42,147 nucleotides of DNA. Origin: Propionibacteriaceae bacterium (lineage in GTDB: Bacteria; Actinomycetota; Actinomycetes; Propionibacteriales; Propionibacteriaceae). The notes below the pieces were generated by a model, which did no database searches, was not told the origin of the DNA, and saw nothing but the letters and a program-made list of their open reading frames with translations. Positions 25,602-34,388 of the stretch are shown here, one piece after another (positions within the stretch are counted from its first letter, which is position 1; the number at the start of each line of letters is the position of its first letter). A program made the translations under genes and the position numbers. The stretch covers positions 1 to 42,147 of the forward strand of contig PMLO01000024.1 in the NCBI GenBank assembly GCA_003158895.1, read 5' to 3'.

Positions 25602-26956
25602 GCCAGGCTGACCCGAGCCTTGACGATGCCGGCGAGCTCCTCGCAGACCTCTTGGGCCTCGTCGAACGTGGTCGCCTCCACCATGACGCGTACGACTGGC
25701 TCCGTACCCGACGGCCGCAGCAGCACCCGCCCGGAGTCGCCCAGCCGCTTCGTCGCGGCGCTCACGGCCACCTTGATCTCAAGGTCGGACCCGGCGCGCA
25801 GCTTGTCGACGCCACGCACGTTGATCATCACCTGCGGCAGGCGCGTCATCACCTCGGCCAGGTCGGCGAGTGACGTGGCTGTACGAGCCATGCGCGCGGT
25901 CAGGTGCAGCCCTGTCAGCACGCCGTCGCCGGTCGTCGCGAACTCGCTCATGATCACGTGGCCCGACTGCTCGCCGCCGAGGGTGAAGCCGTTGGCGTTC
26001 ATCGACTCCAGCACGTACCGGTCGCCGACCTTCGTCTGGTCCACCCGGATCCCCTGGGCCCTCATCGCGTGCAGGAAGCCGAGGTTGCTCATCACGGTCG
26101 CCACGACGGTGTCGGACTGGAGCTCGTGGCTCTCTCGCATCGCGACCGCGAGGATCGCGAGGATCTGGTCGCCGTCCACGAGCGCCCCTGTCGCGTCCAC
26201 CGCGAGGCAGCGGTCCGCGTCGCCGTCGAGCGCGATGCCGAGGTCGGCGCCGTGCTTCACGACGGCCTTCTGCAGGTCGTCCATGTGGGTCGAGCCGCAG
26301 CGGTCGTTGATGTTGAGACCGTCAGGCGTGTGGTGGATGCCGATCACGGTGGCGCCCTGCGCGGCGAACGCGGAGAGTGCCGTCGTCGAGGCCGCCCCGT
26401 TGGCACAGTCGATGACGATCGTCACGCCCTCAAGGCTCGCGTCGACGCCGAGCGACGCGACGAGGTGGGCGATGTACGCGTCCACCAGGCCCGGGTCGTC
26501 CGTGACGCGGCCCACACCGGCGCCGGTCGGACGCTGCCACGTCTCGCCCATCCGCAGCTCGATGGCGTCCTCGAGGTCGTCGTCGAGCTTGATACCGCCG
26601 CGCGCGAAGAACTTGATCCCGTTGTCGGGCATGGGGTTGTGCGAGGCCGAGAGCATCACACCGAGGTCGGCACCCGTCGAGGCGACCAGGTAGGCGACTC
26701 CGGGGGTGGGGACGAGGCCAACCCGTACGACATCGACGCCGGCGCTCGCGAGTCCTGCCACCACAGCGGCTTCGAGGAACTCCCCGGAGGCACGCGGGTC
26801 ACGACCGACCAGAGCCCGCGGCCGACGCCCGCCCGCGAACGCGCCAGCCTCTCCGAGGACGTGGGCAGCCGCGACGGACAGGTCGAGCGCAAGTTCGGCC
26901 GTGAGGTCGCCGTTGGCGACCCCGCGCACACCGTCAGTACCGAAGAGACGACCCAT
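25598..26956 (-). CDS. glmM: Phosphoglucosamine mutase
   Basis: 452 residues. [13 protein letters not shown] at the start, the phosphoserine loop [17 protein letters not shown], the metal-binding DGDADRC and the substrate loop [15 protein letters not shown] identify GlmM, which interconverts glucosamine-6-P and glucosamine-1-P for UDP-GlcNAc. It lies 18 bases after rpsI in the rplM-rpsI-glmM operon and works directly after GlmS. Confidence 0.97.
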   Translation of the reverse strand: MGRLFGTDGVRGVANGDLTAELALDLSVAAAHVLGEAGAFAGGRRPRALVGRDPRASGEFLEAAVVAGLASAGVDVVRVGLVPTPGVAYLVASTGADLGVMLSASHNPMPDNGIKFFARGGIKLDDDLEDAIELRMGETWQRPTGAGVGRVTDDPGLVDAYIAHLVASLGVDASLEGVTIVIDCANGAASTTALSAFAAQGATVIGIHHTPDGLNINDRCGSTHMDDLQKAVVKHGADLGIALDGDADRCLAVDATGALVDGDQILAILAVAMRESHELQSDTVVATVMSNLGFLHAMRAQGIRVDQTKVGDRYVLESMNANGFTLGGEQSGHVIMSEFATTGDGVLTGLHLTARMARTATSLADLAEVMTRLPQVMINVRGVDKLRAGSDLEIKVAVSAATKRLGDSGRVLLRPSGTEPVVRVMVEATTFDEAQEVCEELAGIVKARVSLA

Positions 26957-26974
26957 GACAGGGGCGTCCTTTGA

Positions 26975-27496
26975 TCAGCGCTTGCTGTACTGAGGAGCCT
27001 TGCGGGCCTTCTTGAGACCAGCCTTCTTGCGCTCCTTGATCCGGGAGTCGCGGCTGAGCATGCCGGCCTTCTTCAGCGCGGGGCGCGAGGCCTCGGCGTC
27101 GGCGGCGTTGAGCGCACGGGCCACGCCGAGACGCAGGGCGCCGGCCTGACCGGTCACGCCGCCGCCGTTGATGCGGGCGATGACGTCGTACGACCCGGCA
27201 ACCGCCGCGGTCTCCATCGGCTCGGTCGCGATCTGCTGGTGCACCTTGTTCGGGAAGTAGTCCTCGAGGGTGCGGCCGTTGATCGTCCACGTCCCCGTAC
27301 CCGGGATCAGCCGGACGCGGGCGACCGCTTCCTTGCGACGGCCGGTGCCACCGGTCTTGGTGACGACAGCCGGGCGGCTCGAGGGGGACGCGCTCGAGGG
27401 GACAGCCTCAGCGCGGTACGCGATCTCACGGTCGCTCTCGTCGGTGAAGGAGGCGATCTCTTCGCCCTCGGGCTCGACGATTTCGGTCACAGACAC
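26975..27496 (-). CDS. rpsI: 30S ribosomal protein S9
   Basis: 173 residues. The conserved core starts at [14 protein letters not shown] and ends with the universal [12 protein letters not shown] tail that reaches tRNA in the P site. About 50 acidic and Ser-rich residues precede the core, an actinobacterial extension. It follows rplM by 16 bases. Confidence 0.97.
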   Translation of the reverse strand: MSVTEIVEPEGEEIASFTDESDREIAYRAEAVPSSASPSSRPAVVTKTGGTGRRKEAVARVRLIPGTGTWTINGRTLEDYFPNKVHQQIATEPMETAAVAGSYDVIARINGGGVTGQAGALRLGVARALNAADAEASRPALKKAGMLSRDSRIKERKKAGLKKARKAPQYSKR

Positions 27497-27512
27497 TGGC
27501 AGTTCCTCAATC

Positions 27513-27956
27513 TCACTGGGCGATCTGGGTGATCGTGTACGGCTTGGGCTGCTGCGCAGCGTGCGGGTGCTCGGGGCCTGAGTAGACCTTGAGCTTGCCC
27601 AGCAACTGACGGCTGAGCTTGTTCTTCGGGAGCATTCCCCAGACTGCGCGCTCGACAGCCTTGCGGGGATCCTTGTCCAGCAGCTCGCCGTACGGAACGG
27701 CCTTGAGGCTGCCCGGACGGGTCGTGCTGCGGTACGCCATCTTGGTGGTGCGCTTCGACCCCGTCAGGGCGATCTTCGACGCGTTGACGATGACGACGAA
27801 GTCGCCGGTGTCGACGTGTGGCGCGTACGTGGGCTTGTGCTTGCCACGCAGGAGGGTTGCGGCAGTCGTAGCGAGGCGACCGAGGACAATGTCCTGGGCA
27901 TCGATGACGTGCCAGTTCCTGGTGATCTCGCCAGGCTTCGGGCTGTACGTAGACAC
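27513..27956 (-). CDS. rplM: 50S ribosomal protein L13
   Basis: 147 residues. [25 protein letters not shown], then [16 protein letters not shown] and [14 protein letters not shown] are L13 signatures. GTG 27956 ([10 protein letters not shown]) is chosen by family length; the open frame upstream covers the leader. First gene of the rplM-rpsI-glmM operon, with a good promoter at 28035-28063 and a leader of about 70 bases. Confidence 0.96.
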   Translation of the reverse strand: MSTYSPKPGEITRNWHVIDAQDIVLGRLATTAATLLRGKHKPTYAPHVDTGDFVVIVNASKIALTGSKRTTKMAYRSTTRPGSLKAVPYGELLDKDPRKAVERAVWGMLPKNKLSRQLLGKLKVYSGPEHPHAAQQPKPYTITQIAQ

Positions 27957-28034
27957 GGGTCGAACCAATCTCTCGCTTGAGCTATCCAGACTGCGGGCGC
28001 CACGGGTCGAATACACCGGGCACAACAGCCGCTA

Positions 28035-28063
28035 ACACTACCGCCGGGGCAACGGAACGGCAA
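28035..28063 (-). promoter_or_regulatory. Promoter of the rplM-rpsI-glmM operon
   Basis: On the minus strand: -35 TTGCCG (28058-28063), a spacer of exactly 17 bases, and -10 TAGTGT (28035-28040). It lies directly after the lactonase-like gene stop. It is the best-formed vegetative promoter in the window. Confidence 0.75.
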
Positions 28064-28071
28064 AACGTCGG

Positions 28072-29088
28072 CTACACGAACCGTACCCAGTTGGCCCCGT
28101 TACCCGTCTCCTGACGATCCACCGCGGTCAGCTGGGCATCAGCCCCGATCTCGTACAGGGTCGCCGTCGTCGACCGCTCCCCCACCGCCAGCAGGTACTT
28201 GCCATCAGGCGTCACGCCGAAGCCACGAGGCTGTGGCTCCGTCGGGGTGAACGCCGTCGCGGGCCCCGGTTCCCCGCTCAGCCCCAGGGGCAACGTGGCG
28301 ATCGTGGACGCGCTGCGTTCGCTCGCCCAGGCCCACCGACCGTCCGACGCCAGCTGGACGTCCGCGCCCCAGATGAGGTGCTCAGCCGCCGGATCGGCGC
28401 CGTACCGGCTGTGGGTCAGCCCAGCCGAGGGATCGACGATCGACTGCTGCGACGTGAGCGTCAGCTCCCCTGTGGCGCTGTCACGGGCGTAGTGGAGCAC
28501 CTCGCCGGAGAACTCCGTCACGACGAACGCGCTGGTCTCTGCGGCGTTGAGTACGACGTGTCGCGGGCCGGATCCCGCCGGCGCGGCCGCGGGGATGCCC
28601 TTGGTCAGTGCGCCGTCCCGGCCGAGCTCGTACCGGATCACGGCGTCCTCGCCGAGGGAGACCAGGTACGCATGCCGCGTGTCCTTGGTGACGACGACGC
28701 TGTGCGAGCTGGCGTGGAAGACCGCCGGTGACGGATCCCCGAGGTGACCGTTGTCCACCCGCCAGCACATCCCGTACCCCTCGTGGTAGAACACGCCGAG
28801 CAGTCGGTCGCCGTGCGGCGTGAGCGTGAGGTACGTCGGCGAGCCCGGCACCGTCATCTCGTCCCAGGTGGTCAGCGCTCCTGTCGTGGTGTCGAGAGAA
28901 CTGGTCACGATCGACGAAGGCTTGGCGCCGGAGTACAGGAGGTGCCGTTCCGGGTCGATGGCGAGCGTCGAGCAGCCCGGTCCGACGGCGCTCACCGCCA
29001 ACCGCTCCAGGCGGCCGTCCGCGATCCGGAACGTGCTGACCGTGCCGTCTACCGCGTTCGCGACCAGCGCGAGGACAGGGGTGCTCAT
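28072..29088 (-). CDS. Beta-propeller protein of the lactonase (6-phosphogluconolactonase-like) family
   Basis: 338 residues. Repeated blades with LAIDPERHLLYSG, LTPHGDRLLGVF, VLNAAETSAFVVTEFSG and FGVTPDGKYLLAVGERS are the pattern of seven-bladed lactonase/YncE-like proteins. No signal peptide, so cytoplasmic. Whether it hydrolyses 6-phosphogluconolactone is not shown by the sequence. ATG 29088 lies seven bases after TAGAGT, so it is probably leaderless; the longer frame upstream crosses the divergent promoter and is not used. Confidence 0.85.
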   Translation of the reverse strand: MSTPVLALVANAVDGTVSTFRIADGRLERLAVSAVGPGCSTLAIDPERHLLYSGAKPSSIVTSSLDTTTGALTTWDEMTVPGSPTYLTLTPHGDRLLGVFYHEGYGMCWRVDNGHLGDPSPAVFHASSHSVVVTKDTRHAYLVSLGEDAVIRYELGRDGALTKGIPAAAPAGSGPRHVVLNAAETSAFVVTEFSGEVLHYARDSATGELTLTSQQSIVDPSAGLTHSRYGADPAAEHLIWGADVQLASDGRWAWASERSASTIATLPLGLSGEPGPATAFTPTEPQPRGFGVTPDGKYLLAVGERSTTATLYEIGADAQLTAVDRQETGNGANWVRFV

Positions 29089-29095
29089 GCTCGTC

Positions 29096-29101
29096 ACTCT
29101 A
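29096..29101 (-). promoter_or_regulatory. -10 element of the leaderless lactonase-like gene
   Basis: TAGAGT on the minus strand, seven bases (GACGAGC), then ATG 29088. Back to back with the EF-G-like promoter. Confidence 0.6.
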
Positions 29102-29166
29102 GAGCGCGCGATGAGAGGTGTGCGCGCCCTTGTGGGGTACGTGCCACGGCCAGTGGGTGGGCCGTG

Positions 29167-29172
29167 TATCTT
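29167..29172 (+). promoter_or_regulatory. -10 element of the leaderless EF-G-like gene
   Basis: TATCTT, seven bases (CCCGAGC), then ATG 29180. Confidence 0.6.
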
Positions 29173-29179
29173 CCCGAGC

Positions 29180-31279
29180 ATGAGTTCGAAGACGAACGCA
29201 CCGCTTGCGCGTATCGATGATCCGTCGGCCATCCGCAACGTCGTCCTGGTCGGTTCCAGTGGCTCCGGGAAGACAACCCTGTTCGAGCACCTAGTGCGCA
29301 CGAACGTGGCCAGCTACCGAGGCGAGAAGGAGGACCTGGAACGGAGCTCGGCGCTGCAGCTGGCGGCGTTCCGTACGGGTGACATCGTTCTCAACCTGCT
29401 CGATGCGCCGGGGCATCCCGACTTCGTGGGCGAGCTCCGCGCGGCCCTGCGTGCCGCCGATGCGGCCGTGTTCGTGGTCGCGGCCGGTGACGGCATCGAC
29501 GCGGCGACCGCCGCGCTGTGGCACGAGTGCGCCGCTGTCGGCATGCCGCGCGCCATCGTGGTGACCAAGCTCGACGACGGCCGGACCACGTTCGACGTGG
29601 CGCTCGGTGACCTGCAGTCGGTTTTGGGCAAGTCCGTACAGCCCGGATACGTACCGCTGGTGTCCGGCGGGCAGATCACCGGCAACCTGTCGCTGGTCTC
29701 GCAGCAGGTCCACGACTACAGCTCGGGCAGCCTCGTGACGCGAGCCGCCGACGCGGCCGAGCTGGGCATCATCGAGCAGTACCGTTCCGAGCTCATCGAG
29801 GGGATCATCGAGGAGTCCGAGGACGCCGATCTCATGGACCGCTACCTCGAAGGTGACGAGCTCAAGGAGAACGAGCTGCTCGCCGACCTGCTCACCGCAA
29901 TCCTCCATGGCCGCTTCCACCCCGTCGTACCGATCAACTCCCTCAACGGGATCGGCACCGACCAGCTGCTGACCGTGATCGAGAACTCGTTCCCGCAGCC
30001 CGGCACGCACCGGCTCCGCGTCGCGGCACCCAACGGCAAGGAGCTCGAGTCGCTGTCCGGCGACCCGAGCGGCCCTCTCGTCGCCGAGGTCATCCGCACC
30101 ACGTCCGACCAGTTCGCGGGCCGCCTGTCGCTCGTACGCATCTACAACGGCACGCTGAAGGTCGACGACGTCGTCCACGTCTCGGGCCACCGCAGCCTGT
30201 TCACCGGTGCCGCCGACCCCGCACACCCCGACCACGACGACGACGAGCGGGTGGGACCGCTGTCGGTGCCGTCCGGGATCGAGACGACGCCCGTGGAGGT
30301 CGCGATCGCCGGCCAGCTCGTGTACGTGTCGAAGCTCTCCAAGGCCGAGACCGCGGACACGCTGTCCGCGAAGGATCGACCGGCCACCGTCGAGCCGTGG
30401 AACCTGCCGGAGCCGCTGCTGCCCGTCGCCATCCGTGCCGCGTCGCGCAACGACGAGGACAAGCTGCCCGGTGCGCTGGCCAGGCTCGCGGTCGAGGACA
30501 CGACCGTACGGCTGGAGCGCACTGTCGAGACCGACCAGATCGTTCTCTGGACGATGGGCCAGGGCCACGTCGACCTGCTCCTCGGCCGCCTCGTCCAGCG
30601 CTATGGCGTGAAGGTCGAGCCCGAGGAGCTGAAGGTGCCGCTACGCGAGACGTTCATCGCGAAGGCGTCGGCCCAGGGCCGCCACGTGAAGCAGTCGGGC
30701 GGCCACGGCCAGTACGCGGTGTGCCAGCTCGAGATCGAGCCGCTCGACCGCGGCGCGGGCTTCGAGTTCGTCGACAAGGTCGTCGGCGGTGCCGTACCGC
30801 GCCAGTTCATCCCGTCCGTCGAGAAGGGCGTCCGGGGTCAGCTGGAGAAGGGCGTGCTCGCCGGTTACCCGCTGGTGGACGTACGGGTGACGCTGGTCGA
30901 CGGCAAGTCCCACTCGGTGGACTCGTCCGACATGGCGTTCCAGACGGCAGGCTCGCTGGGCCTGCGTGAGGCGGCGAACGCGAAGACTGTGACGCTGCTG
31001 GAGCCGATCGACGAGGTCGTCGTGACCGTCGGCGAGGAGTACATGGGCGCGGTCATGACCGACGTCTCCGGCCGCCGAGGCCACGTGCTCGGCACCGACT
31101 CCGACGACGCCCACCACGCGATGATCCGGGCGCTCATCCCCGCGAGCGAGCTCAGCCGGTACGCGATCGACCTCCGTGGCCTCGCTCACGGCTCCGGCTC
31201 GTTCACCCGGACCTTCCACGGCTACGAGCAGATGCCCCAGAACCTCGTCGACGAGGCCGTCAAGGCGCACCACAGCTGA
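29180..31279 (+). CDS. Elongation factor G-like protein (EF-G2 type)
   Basis: 699 residues with EF-G domain order. The P-loop is GSSGSGKT (residues 25-32) instead of the AHxDAGKT of canonical EF-G; the G3 motif is DAPGH (75-79) instead of DTPGH; G4 is TKLD. The RGITI switch-I motif is missing. Domains III-V are recognisable, with [18 protein letters not shown], a [16 protein letters not shown] segment and the C-terminal [29 protein letters not shown]. Mycobacterial EF-G2 proteins of this kind bind GTP but are reported not to replace EF-G. A ribosome-related or stress role is inferred. The start is set by homology and a leaderless promoter. Confidence 0.92.
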   Translation: MSSKTNAPLARIDDPSAIRNVVLVGSSGSGKTTLFEHLVRTNVASYRGEKEDLERSSALQLAAFRTGDIVLNLLDAPGHPDFVGELRAALRAADAAVFVVAAGDGIDAATAALWHECAAVGMPRAIVVTKLDDGRTTFDVALGDLQSVLGKSVQPGYVPLVSGGQITGNLSLVSQQVHDYSSGSLVTRAADAAELGIIEQYRSELIEGIIEESEDADLMDRYLEGDELKENELLADLLTAILHGRFHPVVPINSLNGIGTDQLLTVIENSFPQPGTHRLRVAAPNGKELESLSGDPSGPLVAEVIRTTSDQFAGRLSLVRIYNGTLKVDDVVHVSGHRSLFTGAADPAHPDHDDDERVGPLSVPSGIETTPVEVAIAGQLVYVSKLSKAETADTLSAKDRPATVEPWNLPEPLLPVAIRAASRNDEDKLPGALARLAVEDTTVRLERTVETDQIVLWTMGQGHVDLLLGRLVQRYGVKVEPEELKVPLRETFIAKASAQGRHVKQSGGHGQYAVCQLEIEPLDRGAGFEFVDKVVGGAVPRQFIPSVEKGVRGQLEKGVLAGYPLVDVRVTLVDGKSHSVDSSDMAFQTAGSLGLREAANAKTVTLLEPIDEVVVTVGEEYMGAVMTDVSGRRGHVLGTDSDDAHHAMIRALIPASELSRYAIDLRGLAHGSGSFTRTFHGYEQMPQNLVDEAVKAHHS

Positions 31280-31281
31280 GT

Positions 31282-31302
31282 CCGTACAGACGAACGTACC
31301 TA
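31282..31302 (+). repeat. Inverted repeat copy A, left of the DUF559 unit
   Basis: CCGTACAGACGAACGTACCT plus A. It begins three bases after the EF-G-like stop codon. It matches copy C (32347-32367, inverted) at 20 of 21 positions and copy B (31354-31374, inverted) less closely. Confidence 0.85.
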
Positions 31303-31353
31303 TCGCGCCCACTCGTCCCTGCGCCCCCTCGTGACGCTGCGACGAGAGGGCAG

Positions 31354-31374
31354 ATCGGTACGTTCCTCTGGACC
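31354..31374 (-). repeat. Inverted repeat copy B, upstream of the DUF559 gene
   Basis: On the minus strand GTCCAGAGGAACGTACCGAT. Core CAGAGGAACGTACC (31357-31370) pairs with copy A core (31287-31300) at 13 of 14 positions, giving an imperfect palindrome of 84 bases. A smaller hairpin (CTCGT/ACGAG, 31328-31346) lies in its middle. Confidence 0.75.
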
Positions 31375-31438
31375 CGTGCCGGCGTGAGCCTGTGCATAAC
31401 CTCCCCGCAGCGCCACGGGGACGGTCCACGCTTGACCT

Positions 31439-32349
31439 GTGTCCGCGGTGGAGGTGCTCGAACGACTGGGTGGCGTCGCCACCTGGTCCGCCCTGAGCCG
31501 CCGCTGCAGTCAGGCGGGGATCCGACGTCTCGTGGCTTCGGGGGACCTCGTGCTCGATGCGCGTGGCCGGTACGACTGCCCCACGCCGACGCATCATTGC
31601 GCACCGCGGCCCGTCTGTCCGCGGTGCTCTCCCATCGCAGCGCGGCCCAGTTCCATGGCTGGGAACAGAAGTCCCCACCCACGCTCCCCGAGGTCACCGT
31701 TCCGAAGAACCGCCACGTCGCGGTCGGGCAGCGACGAGGCGTCCAGGTGCATCGGGCGGAGCTCGAACCGTCCGACATCGACGGTCCCGCGACGTCGATG
31801 AGGCGCACCATCGCCGACTGTCTGCGGTCCCTGCCTGAGGACGAGTCGCTCGCGATCGCCGACTCGGTACTGCGTTCCCACGCGGAGACCCCGTCGTCGC
31901 TGCGGGCGTTCGTGGCGACCCTCCGTGGGCCGGGGAGCGGCCAGGCTCGCCGCGTGGCTGCCAGCGCGAACGGACTGTCAGCGAACCCTTTCGAAACCGA
32001 GCTGCGTCGCCTGGCGATGATTGCCGGCCTCAACGTCAGGCTTCACGTCCCCCTGCACGCGGAGCACTTCATCGGGAAGCCCGACCTCGTCGACGTCGAT
32101 CGCAGGATCATCCTCGAGGCCGACTCTTTCGAGTGGCACGGATCCCGCCGGGCACTCGTACGGGACGCGCGCCGCTACAACAGCTTCGTCGTCGCGGGCT
32201 GGGTGGTGCTCCGTTTCTCATGGGAGGACGTGATGCACCACCCGGACGACGTGCTTCGCGTCTTGAGGGCCGTTGCGTCACAAGGACGTACCGACTGCGA
32301 CTGCTGCGGCCTGAGCCATGCGCGTGGCCCGCACCGCGGGTCCCGTTAG
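31439..32349 (+). pseudogene. AbiEi-type winged-helix / DUF559 protein, one-base frameshift
   Basis: The first part, from GTG 31439, reads LERLGGVATWSALSRRCSQA and VLDARGRY, an AbiEi-antitoxin-like winged-helix domain. Homologous sequence then continues in another frame from about 31573: LPHADASLRTAARLSAVLSH, VTVPKNRHVAVG, and a C-terminal DUF559 (Vsr-like nuclease fold) domain with NPFETELRRLAMIAG, GKPDLVDVDRRIILEADSFE and VVLRFSWEDVM. Loss of one C after TAC 31571-31573 would explain it (TAC-CGA-CTG expected). Repaired length is about 303 residues. Catalytic-looking acidic residues remain. Such orphan genes are common in actinobacteria and their function is unknown. It could be a true pseudogene or a sequencing error. 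Inverted repeats bracket it. Confidence 0.75.
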
Positions 32350-32367
32350 GTACGTTCTTCTGTACGG
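32347..32367 (-). repeat. Inverted repeat copy C, right of the DUF559 unit
   Basis: Reverse complement of copy A with one mismatch in 21. It overlaps the TAG stop (32347-32349) of the DUF559 frame and ends one base before the marC stop codon. Confidence 0.85.
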
Positions 32368-32985
32368 TCAGCGCCCCATGAAACCCATGACGCCGTCGGC
32401 CATCATCTGTACCGCGATGGCGCTCAGGACGAGGCCTGCGATGCGGGTCAGCAGCGTGATGCCGGCCTCCTTGAGCACACGGCGGATGACCTCGGCGAAC
32501 CGCAGCGTGAGGTACACGCCGAGCATCGCGGTGAGCAGCGCCACGGCGACGACGACGTAGCCGAGCAGCGTCGACTCCGACTGCACCGCGATCATGATCG
32601 CCACGATGACACCTGGGCCGGCGAGCAGCGGCGTCCCCAGCGGCACGATCGCCACGTTCACGTTGGACTCGGGGGCATCATCGGAGGGGGACTCGTCGAA
32701 GTGTCCTGTGAGCAGCTGGAGCGCGACGAGCAGCAGGAGCAGGCCGCCCGAGATCTGGAGCGCACCCACCGACACGTGCAGGTAGTCGAGGATGAACCGC
32801 CCGAACATGCCGAACAGCCCGGTGACGGCGAGTGCGACGAGCGTCGCCCGTCGCGCGGCCACATTCCGATGCCGCGGGGACATCCTGCGGGTGAGCCCCA
32901 GGAACACGGGCAGCAACCCTGGCGGGTCAAGAATCACCCACAACGTCAGCACCGTGGAGGTGAAGACATACCCGTACGAGCTCAC
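32368..32985 (-). CDS. MarC family integral membrane protein
   Basis: 205 residues, about six membrane segments. LTLWVILDPPGLLPVFLGLT at the N-terminus and the second-half PLGTPLLAGPGVIVAIMIAV are the paired MarC/UPF0056 motifs. Once linked to multiple antibiotic resistance in E. coli, but that link was withdrawn; transport function is unknown. GTG 32985 is preferred because GAAGGGA lies six bases upstream; GTG 32991 would overlap that site. TAGCGT at 33009-33014 is a likely -10. Confidence 0.9.
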   Translation of the reverse strand: MSSYGYVFTSTVLTLWVILDPPGLLPVFLGLTRRMSPRHRNVAARRATLVALAVTGLFGMFGRFILDYLHVSVGALQISGGLLLLLVALQLLTGHFDESPSDDAPESNVNVAIVPLGTPLLAGPGVIVAIMIAVQSESTLLGYVVVAVALLTAMLGVYLTLRFAEVIRRVLKEAGITLLTRIAGLVLSAIAVQMMADGVMGFMGR

Positions 32986-33008
32986 AAGCACTCCCTTCGC
33001 GAGGGATC

Positions 33009-33014
33009 ACGCTA
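33009..33014 (-). promoter_or_regulatory. Probable marC -10 element
   Basis: TAGCGT on the minus strand, giving a short leader of about 17 bases that holds the GAAGGGA ribosome site. Confidence 0.4.
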
Positions 33015-33068
33015 GTCGGGCCGGGCCGTGTCCTTCACGTCGGTCCCCCTGCACGGGCACCCATACAC

Positions 33069-33100
33069 GACCGGACAGGCATCTCGATGCATGTCCGGTC
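33069..33100. terminator. Strong hairpin downstream of the yccF gene
   Basis: GACCGGACAGGCATC (33069-33083) pairs with GATGCATGTCCGGTC (33086-33100) with one mismatch and a two-base gap. The octamer TGTCCGGT recurs at 33112-33119. It sits between yccF (ends 33126) and the marC promoter, so termination is the simplest reading; the very short loop would also suit a protein-binding palindrome. Confidence 0.55.
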
Positions 33101-33125
33101 GCGGTTCTGCCTGTCCGGTGGCAGG

Positions 33126-33536
33126 TCAGAAGGAGTGCAGGGGGCGCTGGCCGGGGGCGAGGCTCGAGCGAGGGACGATCTCCTTGCCGAAGGGGAAGCA
33201 GGTCACCGGGATCATCTTGATGTTCGCCAATGCGACCGGGATGCCGACGATCGTGATGGTCTGGGCCAGCGCCGTGACGACGTGCCCGATGGCCAGCCAC
33301 ACACCGGCGACGAGGAACCAGATCACGTTGCCGATCGCCGATCCCGCACCGGCACCGCGCTTCTCGACGACCGCGCTGCCGAACGGCCACAACGCGTACT
33401 TGGCCATCCGCAGCGATGCAACCCCGAACGGGATGGTCACGATCAGCACGCAGGCGAGGAGTCCGAAGACGAAGTAGCCGATCGCGAGCCAGAGCCCGCC
33501 GAAGACCAGCCAGATGAGATTGAGCAAGGTACGCAT
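33126..33536 (-). CDS. YccF domain membrane protein
   Basis: 136 residues. Two YccF repeats are visible: NLIWLVFGGLWLAIGYFVFG and NVIWFLVAGVWLAIGHVVTA, each followed by a TIPFG- or VGIPVALAN-type segment, with KYALWPFG between and MIPVTCFPFGKEIVP near the end. Inner-membrane protein of unknown role. ATG 33536 has only a weak ribosome site (GCGGGA). Confidence 0.88.
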   Translation of the reverse strand: MRTLLNLIWLVFGGLWLAIGYFVFGLLACVLIVTIPFGVASLRMAKYALWPFGSAVVEKRGAGAGSAIGNVIWFLVAGVWLAIGHVVTALAQTITIVGIPVALANIKMIPVTCFPFGKEIVPRSSLAPGQRPLHSF

Positions 33537-33664
33537 GTGTCCCGCGCCAGAGTGGCGCGCCCTTCCTGATACCAGTGAACACGGCCGGCAGCCTCTGGCG
33601 CGTCATGGGCAGCCCCAGTCCTACCCCGGCACGGTGCAACCTGCGGTCAGGGCCGCCCGCTGGA

Positions 33665-33670
33665 TAGGGT
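33665..33670 (+). promoter_or_regulatory. -10 element of the leaderless trmB operon
   Basis: TAGGGT, seven bases (GTCGCGC), then GTG 33678. This decides the trmB start against GTG 33669, which lies inside the -10 element. Confidence 0.6.
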
Positions 33671-33677
33671 GTCGCGC

Positions 33678-34388
33678 GTGGTGAGTGCCGAGGCCCGTCC
33701 GCATCGGGACGTTGTGAGCTTCGTCCGCCGCAGCGCCCGCATGAACCCGTCACAGCAGCGCGCATGGCGCGACCACCGCGACACCTACCTCGTCGACATC
33801 CTCCGCGACTCCATGTCCACCTCCGTGGCGCCTCAGGTGCCGCTGGACTGGTCGGCGATCTTCGCTCGTACGGCTCCGCTCATCGCCGAGATCGGGGCCG
33901 GCAACGGCGACTCGCTCGTGGCGACCGCGGCGGCTCATCCGGACATGGACATCGTCGGCTTCGAGGTCTTCGAACCGTCGATCGCGTCGACCGTGGGCAA
34001 GCTCGCCGCGCAGGGCCTCACCAACGCACGCGTCGTGCTCGCAGACGGCGTACAGGGTCTGCGCCACCTCGTACAGCCGGCATCCCTCGACGCCGTCCAC
34101 GCGTTCTTCCCTGACCCCTGGCACAAGTCGCGGCACCACAAGCGACGCCTGATCTCCCCGGAGACCTGCGTGCTCATCGCGGATCGCCTCCGGCCCGGCG
34201 GCCTGTTCCGCGTGGCGACCGACTGGGAGGACTACGCGCTCGCGATGCGCGACGTGCTCGACGCGTCGCCGCTCACTGCGATGTACGACGGCTGGGCGCC
34301 CCGCTTCGACGAGCGGCCCATGACCAAGTACGAGGCCCGCGGGATCGCTGCAGGCAGGGCGGTGTACGACCTGTGCTACCGCCGATGA
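33678..34388 (+). CDS. trmB: tRNA (guanine-N7-)-methyltransferase
   Basis: 236 residues from GTG 33678. IAEIGAGNGDSLV is the SAM-binding loop, and HAFFPDPWHKSRHHKRRL is the TrmB signature; the C-terminus MTKYEARGIAAGRAVYDL is the substrate-binding TxxE-like end. It makes m7G46 in the tRNA variable loop. First gene of a three-gene set joined by ATGA overlaps with truA and the RsmC-like gene, all acting on RNA. Confidence 0.95.
   Translation: MVSAEARPHRDVVSFVRRSARMNPSQQRAWRDHRDTYLVDILRDSMSTSVAPQVPLDWSAIFARTAPLIAEIGAGNGDSLVATAAAHPDMDIVGFEVFEPSIASTVGKLAAQGLTNARVVLADGVQGLRHLVQPASLDAVHAFFPDPWHKSRHHKRRLISPETCVLIADRLRPGGLFRVATDWEDYALAMRDVLDASPLTAMYDGWAPRFDERPMTKYEARGIAAGRAVYDLCYRR

Noticed and set aside
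29291-30568. 425-codon minus-strand frame opposite the EF-G-like gene
   Set aside because: Antisense shadow without promoter, ribosome site or family motif.
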